From: Zoroaster sp. YZ-2022
Lineage: Eukaryota; Echinodermata; Asteroidea; Forcipulatida; Zoroasteridae
Direction of reading: 5' to 3'
Assembly: GCA_029582265.1 (NCBI GenBank)
Contig: CM055828.1
Location: 7,211,902-7,275,901 of the forward strand
DNA: 64,000 nucleotides
Made by a program: the position numbers and the translations under genes. The notes under the pieces were generated by a model. It was not told the origin of the DNA, made no database searches, and worked only from the letters and a program-made list of their open reading frames with translations. Of this stretch, positions 1 through 10,053 are shown piece after piece (position 1 is the stretch's first letter; each line of letters opens with the position of its first letter).

Positions 1-1590
1 TGTCTGTAAATGCATCCATACTTGATAAGAATCAAGAGAGATGTACAGAAACCAACCAATGTCTGTAAATGCATCCATACTTGATAAGAATCAAGAGAGA
101 TGTACAGAAACCAACCAATGTCTGTAAATGCATCCATACTTGATAAGAATCAAGAGATATGTACAGAAACCAACCAATGTCTGTAAATGCATCCATACTT
201 TATAAGAATCAAGAGAGATGTACAGAAACCAACCAATGTCTGTAAATGCATCCATACTTTGTAAGAATCAAGAGATATGTACAGAAACCAACCGATGTCT
301 GTAAATGCATCCATACTTTGTAAGAATCAAGAGAGATGTACAGAAACCAACCGATGTCTGTAAATGCATCCATACTTTATAAGAATCAAGAGAGATGTAC
401 AGAAACCAACCGATGTCTGTAAATGCATCCATACTTTATAAGAATCAAGAGATATGTACAGAAACCAACCGATGTCTGTAAATGCATCCATACTTTATAA
501 GAATCAAGAGAGATGTACAGAAACCAACCGATGTCTGTAAATGCATCCATACTTTATAAGAATCAAGAGAGATGTACAGAAACCAACCGATGTCTGTAAA
601 TGCATCCATACTTGATGAGAATCAAGAGAGATGTACAGAAACCAACCGATGTCTGTAAATGCATCCATACTTGATGAGAATCAAGAGAGATGTACAGAAA
701 CCAACCGATGTCTGTAAATGCATCCATACTTGATGAGAATCAAGAGAGATGTACAGAAACCAACCGATGTCTGTAAATGCATCCATACTTGATGAGAATC
801 AAGAGAGATGTACAGAAACCAACCGATGTCTGTAAATGCATCCGTACTTGATAAGAATCAAGAGAGATGTACAGAAACCAACCGATGTCTGTAAATGCAT
901 CCGTACTTGATAAGAATCAAGAGAGATGTACAGAAACCAACCGATGTCTGTAAATGCATCCGTACTTGATAAGAATCAAGAGATATGTACAGAAACCAAC
1001 CGATGTCTGTAAATGCATCCATACTTGATAAGAATCAAGAGAGATGTACAGAAACCAACCAATGTCTGTAAATGCATCCATACTTTGTAAGAATCAAGAG
1101 AGATGTACAGAAACCAACCGATGTCTGTAAATGCATCCATACTTTATAAGAATCAAGAGAGATGTACAGAAACCAACCAATGTCTGTAAATGCATCCATA
1201 CTTTATAAGAATCAAGAGATATGTACAGAAACCAACCAATGTCTGTAAATGCATCCATACTTGATAAGAATCAAGAGAGATGTACAGAAACCAACCAATG
1301 TCTGTAAATGCATCCATACTTTATAAGAATCAAGAGATATGTACAGAAACCAACCAATGTCTGTAAATGCATCCATACTTTATAAGAATCAAGAGAGATG
1401 TACAGAAACCAACCAATGTCTGTAAATGCATCCATACTTTGTAAGAATCAAGAGATATGTACAGAAACCAACCGATGTCTGTAAATGCATCCATACTTTA
1501 TAAGAATCAAGAGAGATGTACAGAAACCAACCAATGTCTGTAAATGCATCCATACTTTATAAGAATCAAGAGAGATGTACAGAAACCAAT
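1..1590. repeat. 59-bp minisatellite, about 27 copies
   Basis: The sequence advances by 59 bases per unit from the first base to about 1590, giving about 27 near-identical copies; the array is cut by the window edge. Units differ at a few diagnostic sites: CTTGATAAG, CTTTATAAG, CTTTGTAAG or CTTGATGAG; ACCAATG or ACCGATG; AGAGATG or AGATATG; CATCCATAC or CATCCGTAC. Variants are blocky: four neighbouring copies near 600-830 share GATGAG and three near 830-970 share CCGTAC, as expected from local duplication. The unit is not coding. It matches part of a dispersed repeat whose other copies lie near 37.8 and 60.0 kb, and the downstream part of that element (CTGTGAAAGTTTCAGC) follows directly at 1590. 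Confidence 0.97.
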
Positions 1591-2090
1591 CTGTGAAAGT
1601 TTCAGCTTGTTTCGTTGGGTCATTAAGGCTAGCAAATAGTGAAAATACATTCAGATAATATTGGTGTGCATACTAATGTGGAAAATGGATCTTGGCCGTG
1701 AAATAATTTTAACTAATTTACTTCAATGAATGGAAACACCTCAGGCAGACAGATTTTCAAGGGATGTTTGGTAACTTCATTAAACTTTATAAAAATGTTT
1801 TTTGAGAATCCCAATATTGTATAGAGCTTTAATTTAATCAATTAGAGTGTTTAAACATACTGAGCTCTAGTACCTTAGAAAGTATTAATTTACATGACGA
1901 TAAGACCCAATGTTCGATAAACCAAATAAAATAAAATAAAATTCCTTATCAAATTTTATCAATCGTAGAAGGGCAGTTACAATGTTTGTACCATTTCTTT
2001 AACTGTGGTTGCTTTTTCAGATATTTTTATTCATAGGGACCTCAACTAATTTCTATCGATTTCTCATGCTTCTATTACACGCATCAGAGC
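1591..2090. repeat. Remnant of the dispersed repeat family, then AT-rich sequence
   Basis: After the last 59-bp unit the sequence continues with the segment that follows it in other family copies (TGTGAAAGTTTCAGCTTGTT, then GTGAAAATACATTCAGAT and CATACTAATGTGG). Homology fades by about 1750. The rest is AT-rich and shows no exon-like reading frame or other recognisable feature. Confidence 0.6.
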
Positions 2091-2135
2091 CTTCAAGGGG
2101 TGAAAATGCACCCGGTCTCCGAGTACTCTAGGGCA

Positions 2136-2873
2136 TTGTGTGTGTGTGTGTGTGTGTGTACGTGTTTATGGTGTAAACCGAGGACATATAACAAAAGAGA
2201 ACAATATGTCCTCGGTTTGCGCACGGTGTCCTCGGTATGTTTCGTGTACAAATCTAATGGGAGAAGCCTCAAAAAGTTAAAGTCCAACAACAAAGGGAAC
2301 AAAAGAGGGGAACAATAGGATGTCAAACGGTGTCCTCGGTTTACACCATACACAAGACTGTGTGTGTGCGTGTGTGTGTGTGTGAACGTACACACCATTC
2401 GTTGTGGGGTCCAAAACACAATAGAACAATTGGACCCCACAAGGTAACTATAGAAAATCTTGTACCCCACAGGAGAATTATAAGGAAAAGGGATAATAGA
2501 ACGAACAAAGGAATACCCCACAAATCAATGTGCGTGAGGGTGTGTGTGTGTGTGTGTGTGTGTGTGAACGTACACACCATTCGTTGTGGGGTCCAAAACA
2601 CAATAGAACAATTGGACCCCACAAGGTAACTATAGAAAATCTTGTACCACACAGGAGAATTATAAGGAAAAGGGATAATAGAACGAACAAAGGAATACCC
2701 CACAAATCAATGTGCGTGAAGATGTGAACGTACACCATTCGTTGTGGGGTCCAAAACACAATACAACAATTGGACCCCACAAGGTAACTATAGAAAATCT
2801 TGTACCCCACAGGAGAATTATAAGGAAAAGGGATAATAGAACGAACAAAGGAATACCCCACAAATCAATGTGC

Positions 2874-2922
<49 letters not shown>

Positions 2923-3770
2923 CGTACACACCATTCGTTGTGGGGTCAAAAACACAATAGAACAATTGGACCCCACAAGGTAACTATAGAAAATCTTGTA
3001 CCCCACAGGAGAATTATAAGGAAAAGGGATAATAGAACGAACAAAGGAATACCCCACAAATCAATGTGCGTGAGGGTGTGAACGTACACACCATTCGTTG
3101 TGGGGTCCAAAACACAATAGAACAATTGGACCCCACAAGGTAACTATAGAAAATCTTGTACCCCACAGGAGAATTATAAGGAAAAGGGATAATAGAACGA
3201 ACAAAGGAATACCCCACAAATCAATGTGCGTGAGGGTGTGTGTGTGTGTGTGTGTGTGTGTACATGTATGTGGACATGTATGTGGACAGGCAGAGCATTC
3301 ACTCTGTGCACCTGAGAACAAAAGATGTCCACAGAACGCCGGATAAAAAAACTTTTTAAAAGTAGAATATCTCTGAAATTAGTGATTTGTCTAGGCAGGT
3401 TCTTTGACTTAAATCGAAGGATATTATTAAAAGGGAAAAATAGAACGAAAACCTCTCTCAAAACACTCTTCTGTGTGAAATGGGAACGATTTTAAGAATT
3501 CCTATCCTTAAGTACAAGAGAACAAAGGAATGTCCACAGAGTGAACGGGCCGCTAAGCTGTGTGTGTGTGTGCGTGCGTGTGTGAGCGCATTCAAACCGG
3601 GGACATATAAGAAAAGGGACAATAGTCCCCGGTTGCTATCACAATGGAGAACAATATGTCCCCGCTTTTTTGGACAAAGGAATTTGACAAAGGATGTCCC
3701 CGATTGCAGGCGTTTACACACGTGTGTGTGTGTGTGTGTGCACGCACGCGGAACTCATGATCGGTATACT
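2136..3770. repeat. (TG)n-bounded cassette field with internal hairpins
   Basis: Tracts of TG of varying length near 2138, 2360, 2540, 2880, 3236, 3560 and 3722 separate non-TG cassettes. Five cassettes between about 2380 and 3240 are almost identical, about 155 bp each; start spacing is about 160 where the TG tract is short and 180-197 where it is long. Each holds an 11-base inverted repeat, TTGTGGGGTCC and GGACCCCACAA, about 20 bases apart. The outer cassettes (2160-2340 and 3590-3720) are different but share a similar plan: GTCCTCGGTTT or GTCCCCGG motifs around an ACATATAA-type core. Reading frames here are translated microsatellite (poly Cys-Val or His-Thr) and are not genes. Confidence 0.9.
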
Positions 3771-3779
3771 TTATTCGGC

Positions 3780-4195
3780 GAAACTCTTCCCTGATAGTGA
3801 TAACCTTGAATACGGACATACTAAATGCATTAGAAACCACAGACGCTCAAAAGCACTGAGTATACATAGCCTGAAGATCGACGTCACACTTTGAGCTAGA
3901 GGCGCGTAACTTACGCCAGATCCTGGCCGTACAGCCGCCATATTTTTCCCGATGCTGAACTTTGACCTTGGTTGGTAGCTAGCACACGCAAGCCTCGAAG
4001 CATGACGTCACATCTTCAGCACAACGCATTAACGTATCCAATGAAATCCTTTGAGTGATACGCCTGGAGCCTGTCTATATCCTTGAGTAGGATATAGACA
4101 GGGGACCAGTCTATGCGTATACAACACTTTATAATTACGTCGGTGAATGGCAACAATCAAATATAATAATAATAATAACTAGACTTAAGTGTTTG
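3780..4195. other. Intergenic or intronic stretch, no gene seen
   Basis: No open reading frame with splice signals was found. A short inverted pair, GTCTATATCC and GGATATAGAC, lies near 4071-4099, and a TAA-type microsatellite (AATAATAATAA) near 4162. A TGTTTGTCATATGACAAACA palindrome at about 4191-4210 adjoins the MITE-like element. Confidence 0.5.
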
Positions 4196-4213
4196 TCATA
4201 TGACAAACACATA

Positions 4214-5024
4214 GGTGTTCGGATTTTATCAGGGTAGTGATGATGACGTCAGAATGTTTTTGTAAATATTTTTGACAATTAACAATCTGTATAATGGTGC
4301 AAAAACTGTGAATTTACCTGTTGTGGTTGTTGAGATATGATTTTTTTTTAATATTAAAATTTGACTTCCGGTTTGGACAGGAAGTAAGGTCAAATTGGGG
4401 TCATCTTTGTGTAAACATGTTTCGATAATTAACAATCTATACAATGGCGCCAAAAATGTCAATTTACCTCTTGTGGTTGTTGAGATAGGATTTTTTTTAA
4501 ATATTAAACTTTGACTTCCGGTTTGGACAGGAAGTAAGGTCAAATTGGGGTCATCCTTTTGTAAATATTTTTTGACAATTAACGATCTGTACAATGGTAC
4601 AAAAATTGTGAATTTACCTCTTGTGGTTGTTGAGATATGAATTTTTTGAATATTAAACTTTGACTTCCGGTTTGGACAGGAAGTAAGGTCAAATTGGGGT
4701 CACCTTTTTGTAAATATTTTTTGACAATTAACGATATGTACAATGGTACAACAATTTTGAATTGACCTCTTGTGGTTGTTGAGATATGATTTTTTTAAAT
4801 ATTAAACTTTGATTTATCGTAATTCGATATCTGATGACTTAATCATGACGTCACAAATTGTGTTTCATCTACGTGTTAAGTTCTAAGTATATGCCAAGTT
4901 TGAAGTTCATGTGAAGTTTGCAAGTATGTATTTTTTGTAGACAGTCTATCCGGAAAAGAAGGAGAAGAAAAAGAAAAAAAACCGAACAAAAACAATAGGT
5001 GTTTCGGGTACATACCCGAACACC
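4214..5024. mobile_element. MITE-like element, ends GGTGTTCGG / CCGAACACC, TA target site
   Basis: The 9-base ends GGTGTTCGG (4214-4222) and CCGAACACC (5016-5024) are exact inverted repeats, each flanked by TA (4212-4213 and 5025-5026), as expected for a Tc1/mariner-type target duplication. There is no transposase reading frame. The right end is also a local hairpin (about 4999-5024), so the terminal inverted repeat could be partly coincidental. Most of the inside is a four-copy tandem repeat, listed separately. Confidence 0.5.
4250..4850. repeat. Four tandem copies of a 150-bp unit inside the MITE-like element
   Basis: The anchor GACAATTAAC (or GATAATTAAC) recurs at 4274, 4424, 4574 and 4723, a period of 149-150 bases. 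Each unit carries TTGTGGTTGTTGAGATA, a run of T, GACTTCCGGTTTGGACAGGA and GGTCAAATTGGGGTCA; the last copy decays after the T run. Minus-strand readings are shadows of this repeat and are not proteins. Confidence 0.93.
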
Positions 5025-5080
5025 TAATAATAGACTGTGTGCTGCAGCTCCGGTAGTCATATGACATCCCGCAGCCGCAA

Positions 5081-5818
5081 TCAGTCCTTCACGTTGGTCC
5101 TCGGCCACCTGGCCTTGTCATGGGCACGTTGCCGAAGGCAATGGAGTTGTCTCGCTGTACGAAGGGGTCCAAGTCCAGCCTGTTTGAGGTCCGCACGTAT
5201 TGTGCCCAGTAGGTTTGTGCAGTGCCGTCCTTGTCGGGGTTTGTAGGCTTGTGAGCCAGTAACGGCAAAGTCTAGAGCCCTCTGAGCGGGCGTGTCAGGG
5301 TCCATACGTAGGACATGGGCTAACATTGACCATCTTTGCTTTGCGACCTTTGAGGAGAGGGGTTCTTCGTTGCACAGTTCGTAAAGTGCCTGGTTGCTGA
5401 TGAGGCTTTTCGGCCAGCAGTGACCTGTGATGGTGCGGAGGTGTCTTCGGTGTCACGCATCCAGCATCCAGCTTGTTAAGCATGGTTTGGGGTACTGCCC
5501 AGCTGTTGCAATTGTATAGCATGATTGATACGCAGTATGCGTTATAGAGACGGAGTCTTGTCTTCAGCGGGATTTTGGCTCGCCGACTCCAGAGTTTCCG
5601 AAACGAATGGAATGTTACATTGCCTTGTATGCAGCGGGCTGTGATGTCTGAAGTGCTTCACAGTAAGGAGCCTAGGGTCTTATTCTTGCGCTATCTCTCA
5701 TTGCCGCGGAGAGCCTTGCCATACGAGTCTGTCTCCGTGGCTTCTGCAAGGTATACATGACTAAACTCTGTCTTCGTCTCGTTCATGAACAAGTTGTTGA
5801 CTTTCAGTTTCTCTGCTG
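5081..5818 (-). pseudogene. LINE ORF2 C-terminal region, frameshifted
   Basis: Pieces in different frames make up the thumb and tail: RLRLYNAYCVSIMLYNCNSW near 5490-5550, then a shift after MLNKLDAG near 5460, and finally MLAHVLRMDPDTPAQRALDF with the tail ending TNVKD and a stop at 5081. The final part (RADLKQAGLG, then ARQLHCLRQRAHDKARW) is the usual hydrophilic LINE tail. No poly-A tail is seen; the 3' end adjoins the MITE-like element near 5027. Confidence 0.82.
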
Positions 5819-6400
5819 CTACTGGCTGGATCGCTGGTCCAGGGGTTTCTTTTCTTCGTCCAGGAAGTCAACATCGTCTGCGTATTCCATTTCTAATGGT
5901 AGACCTAGGCTGGAGACTGGTGGGTTTGGCCTGTTGGAGCTTTCTCGGACGGATGAGAGTGCAGCAGCAAGGTAGCAGGTGAAAAGGACTGGTGAGAGGC
6001 TGTCACCCTGGGGGGATCCTATTGAGGTCTCGAATGAGTCGGACAGCTCATTTTTCACGCGGACCCTGAGCTTCGTCCTTGCTAACAGTGATAGTTCATC
6101 ATCGTTGCAGCCTGCTTGCAGTAGGACATCTAGGATGCGTTTCCGCTTGATGGTATCGAAGGCTCGCGACATATCGACGCCCATCTTGTGGAAGTCCCAT
6201 TTCTTTGTCATCACTACTGAGGTCAGCATGCATTGTGCCCATACAATGTCTGCGCAGCTTCTGCCTCTTTTAAAACCACTTTGATAGGGTCCGGTGAAGC
6301 AGTCGATCTTGTCTCTGATGCGGCGCAGAGTAATGATGGACAGGATCTTTCTTATGCTGTTTAGCAGGGCTATCGGCCGGAGGTTGGCTGGTGGGCCGGG
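5819..6400 (-). pseudogene. LINE reverse transcriptase domain (broken ORF2, central part)
   Basis: After the shift near 6400 one frame reads through fingers and palm: RPIALLNSIRK, GPYQSGFKRGRS, DMSRAFDTIKR, IGSPQGDSLSPVLF and EYADDVDFLDEEK. The YADD catalytic motif, encoded at about 5873-5884, is intact. A further frameshift after PLDQ near 5830 ends this frame; the expected continuation (AAEKLK, then NETKTEF) is visible in another frame. Confidence 0.9.
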
Positions 6401-7741
6401 GGCTTCTTTGGCTTGGGCAGAGTGATAAGTGTGCCTTCTCCTAGTGTCTCTATGGGCATGTGGTGTACAAACGATGAGTTGATGGTTTTGGCCAATGGGC
6501 GGGAGACAATATTTTTTGAGTGCTTGAAGAGCTCGTTGTTGATACCATCTGGACCGGCGGCGCGGCCGTTTTGGAGTGCGGTGATGGCGGTCTTGACTTC
6601 CTCCTCAGTTATGGGAGTCTGGAGTGGCCGTGGGGTGCCCTCAAATGGTTGAAGCGGTTCATCCTGTTGGTCGGTAAACTGCTGCTGGAACCAGTCTTTG
6701 ATGGCTTTTGCTTTGCCTTTGTCCGTTCCCATGAGGTTGCCGTCGGTGTCTTAGACAATGATGGGCGGGGTTGGTTTCGTTGAGCGGAGCTGCTTTGCTG
6801 CATGGAACATTTTGCGACAGTCATCGGTTGAAGTGATTTGGTCTGCAAGGGCATCTGCCTCTTCCACTGCAACATCCTTCAACCTTTTGGATATGAGGCG
6901 CAGGATGTTGTTGCGCTCCTTCCGGAGGGGGGTGCGGTCTTCACTTGTGCCGTGCTGGTAGATCTTGAGCCTCAGTGCTTTTTGTTGTTCTGACAGCTTG
7001 GTGACTATGGGATCTGCTGTGTTTAGTATGCTGTTCCCTCTTTTGATCTCGCCGACTATCTTTACTGGTGAGGTCTTCATGCAATCCAGTAGGTCGGTCA
7101 GTGCTTCATTTGGGTCCTGGCTCAGGTGGTGTTCGGTCAATGTGTTCTGCAGTTGTTCCTGGTATGACTGTTGCACTAAAGGGTCTTTGCAGAGCTTGTC
7201 GATGTCAATGCGTGCCTGGCCTGTGCCTTTGGAGTGATGCTTGTGCACAAGATGAAGTCTGTCCATCCTGAGTCGTGTGACGACGGGTTTGTGGTCAGAG
7301 TTCAAGTCAGTGCCTCCATAGGAGCGCGAGTCTTTGAGTATTGCAGTGGCATTCTTCTGGCATAGTACATAGTCAATCTGATTGAAAACTGCCTTGGTGA
7401 CCATGGAGCCTGTCGCTCGGTTGCTATCAGCGATATGACCTGTCCATGTTGTTCGGTGTCTGTATGGGTGTTTAAAGGCTGTGTTGCTGGCAAAGAGGCC
7501 GTTGGTTGATAGGAAGTCAAGAAAGGCTTCACCATTTGAGTTGCGTGTGCCCATACTGCAGGAACCCATGTTGAAATGAACGCCAGCCTCAGTATCTTCG
7601 GGGGTGAGCTTTCCCAGTTTGGAGTTGAAATCACCGCAGACGAAGAGCTTCCATCTAGCAGGGATGGTTATCACGGAAACTATTTATGCATAGAAGTTGT
7701 CCAGGAGGGTTGAATCCTCTGCTGCACGTTCGCTGGTGGGT
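6370..7741 (-). pseudogene. LINE endonuclease and linker (broken ORF2, N-terminal part)
   Basis: One frame runs from the hAT junction at about 7741 down to 6370 and is broken by two in-frame TAA codons, one near 7683-7688 after LLDNFYA and one at 6751-6753 after TPPIIV. Endonuclease signatures are CGDFNSKLG near 7640 and the C-terminal SDHKPVVTRLRM near 7270-7290; the catalytic SDH triplet is intact. The linker AAGPDGINNELFKHS leads into the reverse transcriptase. The frame ends in a stop at 6370 because of a shift near 6400; in the next frame the expected NLRPIALLNSIRK follows. Confidence 0.88.
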
Positions 7742-9686
7742 AGGGCTGTGCGTTTTCGGATATTTTTGGAACCGGATACCCGAAATCAGGAAAGTTCGGA
7801 TACCCGGATACCCGTTTTCATTCTTGTTGAAAACATGCCTCCTTTGGTGTACAAATACATGTAAACGTTAACAAAATTGACCTTTATAATACAGAGGATA
7901 CCATATTTAATTCGATCTTTATTAAAGTATAACATCTTGGTGACAAAATATTGTATTAATTTACGGAAAGTTATTTCTGAAATAAAACCGTAAAAATTGA
8001 TCACACGCGTGCGCGCATGGCCGGCGCATCACGCAGCTACAGCGGCCTCGCACGTGACTGTGTCAGGGAGTGACTACCATCATCAGAAGACAATAATCAC
8101 TGGTGCGTGCGTGATCAGAGCGCATGCATATGCATATAGCAAGTTGACTTTAATGTTTTTGTCACAAAACACGTGTTGAATAATGTCATTGGTCAAAGGC
8201 GATGTGGGCGGAACTAACCCGTTGTGGGAAAACGATTCATGTGCTTGCGCCTTGTCGCGCCCTGCCTTCTAAATAAGGATATCCCGTACGCCATGTTGGC
8301 TTTGGATCAGAGCGCATGCGTATAGCAAGTTGACTTTAATGTTCATGTCACAAAACACGTGTTGAATAATGCCATTGGTCAAAGGCGATGTGGGCGGAAC
8401 TAACCCGTTGTGAGAAAACATTCATGTGTTTGTGCCTTGCCGCGCCCCTGCCTTCTAAATAAGGATATCCCGTACGCCATGTTGGCTTTGGATAAGGACA
8501 TGATTTTGCGTACTAAAATAATATTTGATATTATTAAACTAACAAACTGCAAAAAATTTACGAATCTGAAATCAGAACTTGAATATTAATATGTTCAATA
8601 AACCTGTCAATAAACATTGTTTCTTGAAAGAATTAATTTTTACCAATTTGGGCCCCTTTTTCTCAAAATGGGACCAAACTTGACTGTTCCCTGTTGAACG
8701 TGGCATCGTGTTGATCGGTCAGTCAAGAAATGAGTCTAAAATTTAGGATGCGCACTCATCAAAAAATAACTTAACAATACGTATCGGTGTAAGTTTTGTC
8801 TACTTTTTAATTAGTATTCAGCCAATTTGTCCCCTCCATCAATGTTTGACGATCCATAATTCGCAGCTTATCATAAGCAACCGCATTTCGTCCCTCATAA
8901 ACGTCTTTTCAACTGATAGGAGATTAGGTGATTGTAAAAATATGCTGCCCAATTGAAAGGATCAAACCCGCAACCAATAATACCTTTCATATCCGACTGA
9001 TTATGGATCCTACTGTTGGTTTCAAAGACAATGACCGACTTAACACCTCCTTTTTTATGTCTTTCTTTTGAAACAAACTGTCACCTTGTCGGCAAATGTA
9101 ATACACAAGAGAGCTCGGTATCGGCGGGTAAATAAATGTAAATGTTGGTGATATGCTGAGGGATGGTCAGTGGCACATCAAAATAATTACACAACAAAAC
9201 CAATTTCAACACTACTTTTTTATTACGACAACAATTAATGTGGACGTCCCCGATAATAAAATCTCCTCTATTAACACATCATGGTGCACACTCCAGTGCA
9301 GACATAAACCAGCAGTTATTGTCCCACTAATCCAATTACTGTGAACAATAGGCAAACATTCCATCATGAGTAGCTAGTTTGATACTTGTTTGTAGCATGC
9401 CACAGCCAGGCTATTTGAGTCTTAATGATTGGATACAATGTATCGGTTGGACAAAAGTGTATGGAAAATGTCCGTAAAATACTACAAAGACGTTATCTTG
9501 AATAAAATTGCTCCTAAAAGTGTAAACAGTACATTGTTCAATAGTCAAAAATTTATGTTCACACCGCTGAAATGGTAAGTCCCAATTTTAAAAAGTCGTT
9601 TACGGGTACTCGGAACCGAAAAACAGAACCGGGTAATGACAGTTTCGGTCGGGTATCCGGATACCCGGATACCCGGCACAGCCCTA
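7741..9686. mobile_element. Non-autonomous hAT-type DNA transposon, 11-bp TIR, 8-bp TSD
   Basis: The ends are exact inverted repeats, TAGGGCTGTGC (7741-7751) and GCACAGCCCTA (9676-9686). They are flanked by a perfect 8-bp target duplication CTGGTGGG at 7733-7740 and 9687-9694, the length diagnostic of hAT. Subterminal GGATACCCG and CGGGTATCC repeats are clustered inside both ends, also hAT-like. No transposase frame is present in 1946 bp. Removing the element with one TSD copy rejoins the LINE frame (VVNAYGPT then SERAAEDS), so the insertion hit an already resident LINE. Confidence 0.93.
8113..8490 (+). repeat. Two tandem 186-192-bp promoter-like modules inside the hAT element
   Basis: 8113-8304 is repeated at 8305-8490 with few changes. 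Each copy carries in order CACGTG (8170, 8356), CATTGG, an inverted CCAAT box (8187, 8373), GGGCGG (8206, 8392), TAAATAAG (8270, 8456) and CCATGTTGG (8291, 8477). That order and spacing resemble a polymerase II promoter with upstream boxes, a TATA-like element and a YY1-like initiator region. Promoter activity is inference; the duplication is plain. Confidence 0.85.
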
Positions 9687-9807
9687 CTGGTGGGTCCATA
9701 GGCATTGACCACTCGTCATTTCAATTGTATATCAAATCAAATATATTGTTTAATATCCCTATGCAAGAATTGCATCAACTAATGATAACACACCTTTGTA
9801 TTTTCAG

Positions 9808-10053
9808 ACGAGGAACCACCTCGCATAACCAACTGCCCGTCGGACATCACTGTTCCCACTGACCCCGGAAGTACTTCCAAATCATCTGTCATGTGGGACA
9901 TGCCCATAGCAACAGACAATTTTCGGTTAAAATATTTTGATTCGTCATATCTTATTGGATCCTCCTTCCCTATGGGTCACACGCTAGTGTCGTACAAAGC
10001 TGTCGATGTCAAGGGGAACGAGGCTGTGTGTACATTTAACGTCATTGTAACTG
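9808..10053 (+). CDS. HYR domain exon (1st visible exon)
   Basis: It is preceded by TTTTCAG and followed by GTAAGC; 246 bases, phase 1 to 1. The translation runs PPRITNCPSDITVPTD through VSYKAVDVKGNEAVCTFNVI, the typical start and end of a HYR domain with its N- and C-terminal cysteines. The middle cysteine usual in HYR domains is absent (around KYFDSSYLIG). The exon starts only about 90 bases after the LINE remnant, so mobile elements occupy the intron almost to the acceptor. Confidence 0.88.

Larger units (their letters stand above)
5027..9715 (-). mobile_element. Decayed non-LTR retrotransposon (LINE), 5'-truncated and split by a hAT element
   Basis: Read on the minus strand, the element begins near 9715, is interrupted by the hAT insertion at 7741-9686 and resumes to about 5027. 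It encodes an apurinic-type endonuclease (GDFN, then SDHKPV), a linker (AAGPDGINNELF) and a reverse transcriptase (GFKRGRS, DMSRAFDTI, GSPQGDSLSP, YADDVDFL). The first part of the endonuclease is missing, typical of 5' truncation. In-frame stops and several frameshifts make it inactive. I could not assign a LINE clade. It probably lies in an intron of, or just upstream of, the HYR/FN3 gene. Confidence 0.9.

Noticed and set aside
2093..3461. Many overlapping 60-140-codon frames on both strands with Cys-Val or His-Thr runs
   Set aside because: They are translations of (TG)n/(CA)n tracts and their repeated cassettes; both strands are open together and no splice or start context supports them.
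5037..7271. Plus-strand frames across 5.0-7.3 kb
   Set aside because: They are antisense to the LINE ORF2, whose minus-strand motifs are unmistakable.
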